Shown here piece after piece: positions 6,007 through 8,991 of a stretch of 8,991 nucleotides of DNA (positions are counted from its first letter, which is position 1; the number at the start of each line of letters is the position of its first letter). The stretch spans positions 1 through 8,991 of the forward strand of contig DMYC01000133.1 of NCBI GenBank assembly GCA_003482695.1, given 5' to 3'. A program made the position numbers and the translations under genes. Source of the stretch: Clostridiales bacterium UBA8960 (GTDB taxonomy: Bacteria; Bacillota; Clostridia; Peptostreptococcales; Acidaminobacteraceae). The notes under the pieces are model-generated. The model saw only the letters and a program-made list of their open reading frames with translations. It was not told the origin of the DNA and did not search any database.

Positions 6007-8991
6007 GCAACAAGCTGCGATTGATCTTCGCGGTGTTAATTTGCTTATATCTGCGGCGGCGGGATCCGGTAAAACAGCGGTATTGGTTGAACGCATCACG
6101 AAACTGGTCCTATCTCGAGAAGCTGAAATTCACAAATTGCTTGTCGTGACTTATACAAATGCAGCAGCAAGTGAAATGCGTGGTAGGATTGAACTGGCAC
6201 TTTCGAAGGCAATCGATGAAAACGAAGGCGATTCGGTTTATTTGAATGAACAGATCAAACTCCTTAATCGCGCCAATATTAAAACATTTCACGCCTTTTG
6301 CCTAGATGTTATCCGAAGTCATTTTCAAAAGATAGATTGTGACCCTAGTTTTAAGTTGATGGGAGAGCCGGAACGCGTCATTATGGTAAGAGAAGCGATT
6401 ATGGAAGTTCTAGAAATGTATTTTGAAAAGAATGAAGATTCGTTTTTGAACTTTGTTGAATCGTACTCTGGCAATCGCAGTGATGAAAAACTTATTGAGT
6501 TGATCATGCAACTGTATCGGTTTATACAAAGTCAGCCGCATCCCCAAAAATGGTTGGATTTTAACGGTGCAGCATATTCAGACGAAAATCATGACCTTCG
6601 GTCAAAATGGGTTGAGCGATTAAAGTCACACTTTATCAGCAAACTGGAAAATGCGATAGATCTCCTATATAAAGCGATAGAGCTTAGTTCTGAAGCAGGA
6701 GGTCCAGCTCCATATATTCCAACTTTTGAAAGCGATATTAAAGGCCTTGAAAATATACTCGCTTTATCAGACGATTTTAACGCCTTTGGCAATGCGGTAC
6801 TTAATTTCAAGTTTGACCGAATTGCATCGATCAAGAAAGGTGAGAAGGACCTTTATGATCCCGATTGCGTGAGCGAGGTCAAAGACAACATAAGAGATAA
6901 AATTGTTAAAAAACAGGTTTTTGAGAGCATCAAAAAATTCTTCGAGTACAAGCCTATTCAAAGATTCAACGAAGAAATAAGCACACTTGGCGACAGTATT
7001 TTGCAGATTTGCGAGTTGACGATGGCTTTTTCAAAAAAATATCAAGAGATGAAAAAGCAAAAAAACTTGATGGATTTCAATGACCTTGAACACTACGCCA
7101 TCGAAATCTTGGAAGATCCTGACATATCAGCGCTATTACGAGAAAAATTCGAGTATATTTTTGTAGATGAGTATCAAGATTCCAGTGGCATTCAAGAACA
7201 TATCATAAACGCCGTTTGTAAAGAGAACAACGTTTTTATGGTCGGCGATGTCAAGCAAAGCATTTACAAGTTTAGGCTTGCTGATCCTGAGCTGTTCATC
7301 ACCAAGTATAAGCGGTTCACAAAGCTTGATGCCCTTTTGACTGATCGTGAGCGCGCTTTGATTCAAAGTCAAACTTCTGAAAGCTATTCCGAAATTTTAG
7401 CGAATGTCAATCGTCGTATGGTGCAAAAGGATATACGCATTGACTTAAAGAGAAACTTTCGAACGCGAGGAGAAATATTAGAAAGTGTCAATCGAATTTT
7501 CAGTGCCATCATGTCTGAAAAACTTGGTGAAATCAATTATGACGATGACGCAAAGCTGTATCCTGGGATGGTTTTTGAGAAATTGGAAAAGTCGACCTTT
7601 GAAATTAACATCCTATCTAAAAAAACGATGCTTTCCGATGAAGAAGAGGAGGATGAACGTGAGTATGATGCCGCTTTTGAGGAGCTTAAGACCGAGGAAC
7701 TTGAAGCGCTTGCCATTGCGGGCGCAATTAAGAGTCGAATTGGTTCGCCAGTTTTCGATCCGAAGAAGGGGACGTTCAAACCATGTTCATTTAAGGACAT
7801 CGTTGTATTATTAAGAAGTTCAAAGTCTTGGACCCCTACATTTGAGCAGATTTTCCTCGATGAAGGCATCCCACTTTATGCAGATAGTCAATCAGGTTAT
7901 TTTGACACGCTTGAAATCAATTTGATAATGGCATTGTTGAGAATTGTGGATAACCCTTTGCAGGACTTGCCGATGCTCACGATTCTTCGATCACCGCTTG
8001 TCGGATTGACGATGGAGGAAATTTTAGAAATCAAGTGTGCGATTCCGGAACGCACTTACTATTATTTTAAATGCGTTAGAGCAGCTGAAATACTTGATGT
8101 TGAGAATCCTTTAAAAGTAAAGCTAAACCGGTTTTTGGATATACTCCATACACTTAGATATAAAGCGACTTATATGCCACTCGATGCATTCGTTTGGCTG
8201 ACGGTGCAATTGTCCGATTTTTATTATTATGTAAGCGCGATGCCAGGTGGCCAGTCAAGACAAGCCAATCTCAAGTTGCTCATCGATCGAGCGACATCCC
8301 TTAAGGGGTCTCGAATCGTGACACTCGGACAATTCATCGAGTTTGTCGACAATATGAGCTCAAATAGCGGCGATTATGGCGTCGCAAATGTTATCAGTGA
8401 AGAAGATAACGTCGTGAGGTTGATGAGCATTCATAAATCAAAAGGCCTTGAATTTCCAATCGTCATAATCAGTGGTCTTGGTCGTAAATTCAACTTTATG
8501 GATGCCAGTGGTGATATGATTCTCCATAAAAAACTCGGTATCGGTCTCGTGAATGTGGATTTGGCATTAAGGTCAAAATCTAAGACTTTACCACAGTTTG
8601 CGATAAAAGAACAAATTAAAATTGAAACACTATCAGAAGAGATGCGCGTGCTTTACGTTGGACTTACGCGTCCGGTTGACCAACTGATTCTCTTTGCCAC
8701 AGTGTCTGATGGTGCGCAAAGAGAAAAAGTGTGGGCGCGTGGCATAAGCCACTTGAGTCTTACCAGTGCTTCTGGATTCATCGATTGGATCATGCCCACG
8801 ATTGGCAATGATAGTGGCGTCGTCGTGAATCGATTGGATGTCGATCAGGTGATGAGCCGTTCACTACAGACGGAACAACATGAAATCGTTAAATCGAACA
8901 AATGGCTCTCTTTAGCAGAGGTCAATGGCGAGAGCAAGCATCCGTTAAATGATGAAATAGAGCGGCGGCTTTCATTTGAACGCCCCCAAGA
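5987..8991 (+). CDS. addA: ATP-dependent helicase/nuclease subunit A (AddA/RexA), 3' end outside window
   Basis: This is the motor subunit of AddAB, a UvrD-like superfamily 1A 3'-5' helicase with a C-terminal nuclease. I translated it from the ATG at 5987: 1001 codons are open and uninterrupted to the window edge, against a usual length of about 1200-1250, so the C-terminal nuclease domain is missing here only because the window ends. Visible motifs are the Q motif (TFEQQAAI, 5-12), Walker A AAAGSGKT (23-30, K29), motif Ia VVTYTNAAASEMRGRI (53-68), Ib KTFHAFC (99-105), Walker B FVDEYQDSS (392-400), motif III VGDVKQSIYKFR (419-430), motif IV LKRNFRTR (487-494), motif V VRLMSIHKSKGLEFP (810-824) and motif VI EEMRVLYVGLTRPVDQ (884-899). 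Motif VI departs from the usual TRAKE by having TRPVD, though the arginine R895 is kept. The gene overlaps addB by 20 bases and is presumably cotranscribed with it. Confidence 0.97.
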   Translation, partial: MARWTFEQQAAIDLRGVNLLISAAAGSGKTAVLVERITKLVLSREAEIHKLLVVTYTNAAASEMRGRIELALSKAIDENEGDSVYLNEQIKLLNRANIKTFHAFCLDVIRSHFQKIDCDPSFKLMGEPERVIMVREAIMEVLEMYFEKNEDSFLNFVESYSGNRSDEKLIELIMQLYRFIQSQPHPQKWLDFNGAAYSDENHDLRSKWVERLKSHFISKLENAIDLLYKAIELSSEAGGPAPYIPTFESDIKGLENILALSDDFNAFGNAVLNFKFDRIASIKKGEKDLYDPDCVSEVKDNIRDKIVKKQVFESIKKFFEYKPIQRFNEEISTLGDSILQICELTMAFSKKYQEMKKQKNLMDFNDLEHYAIEILEDPDISALLREKFEYIFVDEYQDSSGIQEHIINAVCKENNVFMVGDVKQSIYKFRLADPELFITKYKRFTKLDALLTDRERALIQSQTSESYSEILANVNRRMVQKDIRIDLKRNFRTRGEILESVNRIFSAIMSEKLGEINYDDDAKLYPGMVFEKLEKSTFEINILSKKTMLSDEEEEDEREYDAAFEELKTEELEALAIAGAIKSRIGSPVFDPKKGTFKPCSFKDIVVLLRSSKSWTPTFEQIFLDEGIPLYADSQSGYFDTLEINLIMALLRIVDNPLQDLPMLTILRSPLVGLTMEEILEIKCAIPERTYYYFKCVRAAEILDVENPLKVKLNRFLDILHTLRYKATYMPLDAFVWLTVQLSDFYYYVSAMPGGQSRQANLKLLIDRATSLKGSRIVTLGQFIEFVDNMSSNSGDYGVANVISEEDNVVRLMSIHKSKGLEFPIVIISGLGRKFNFMDASGDMILHKKLGIGLVNVDLALRSKSKTLPQFAIKEQIKIETLSEEMRVLYVGLTRPVDQLILFATVSDGAQREKVWARGISHLSLTSASGFIDWIMPTIGNDSGVVVNRLDVDQVMSRSLQTEQHEIVKSNKWLSLAEVNGESKHPLNDEIERRLSFERPQ

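Noticed and set aside
7485..7814. 109-codon arginine- and leucine-rich open frame on the + strand
   Set aside because: It is an out-of-frame shadow of addA with no ribosome site and no recognisable domain.
7537..7869. 110-codon serine-rich open frame on the - strand
   Set aside because: It lies wholly inside addA, antisense to helicase-domain codons; its serine-rich composition comes from the complement of an acidic stretch of AddA.

Overview
The window looks like a core chromosomal segment of a low-GC Gram-positive bacterium (Bacillota, probably a Clostridia-type lineage). The evidence is AT-rich DNA, strong GGAGG-type ribosome binding sites, sigma-A-like promoters, a perfect CIRCE operator (the HrcA heat-shock repressor site), and an AddAB rather than RecBCD recombination nuclease. 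I cannot name the genus. There are no mobile elements, tRNAs, rRNAs or CRISPR arrays, and no stretch over 300 bases lacks a gene.

Layout. Bases 1-220 are a regulatory region with a perfect CIRCE inverted repeat (62-88) and promoter-like elements facing both ways. Next, on the + strand, come a CBS-CBS-ACT regulatory protein (221-847), an intrinsic terminator (about 856-887), and a DUF523-DUF1722 fusion protein with a probable iron-sulfur site (905-1831). A TIGR01906/DUF1461 membrane protein lies on the - strand (1812-2519). It converges on the DUF523 gene with a 20-base overlap of the 3' ends. A short divergent intergenic region (2520-2652) has back-to-back promoters for the membrane protein and for addB. 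addB (2653-6006) and addA (5987 to the window end) form a translationally overlapping pair on the + strand.

Function. AddB and AddA form one heterodimeric helicase-nuclease that resects double-strand DNA ends and prepares them for RecA loading. All helicase motifs of AddA are visible, and so are the nuclease and Fe-S residues of AddB. The C-terminal nuclease domain of AddA lies beyond the right edge. The three upstream genes have no evident functional link to AddAB or to one another.

I do not see a clearly new multi-gene system. The points most worth a second look are the perfect CIRCE site next to a CBS-ACT gene, where a chaperone operon would be expected on one side; the altered helicase motif VI of AddA; the extra cysteines around the predicted cluster site of the DUF523 protein; and the tight divergent and convergent gene arrangements.
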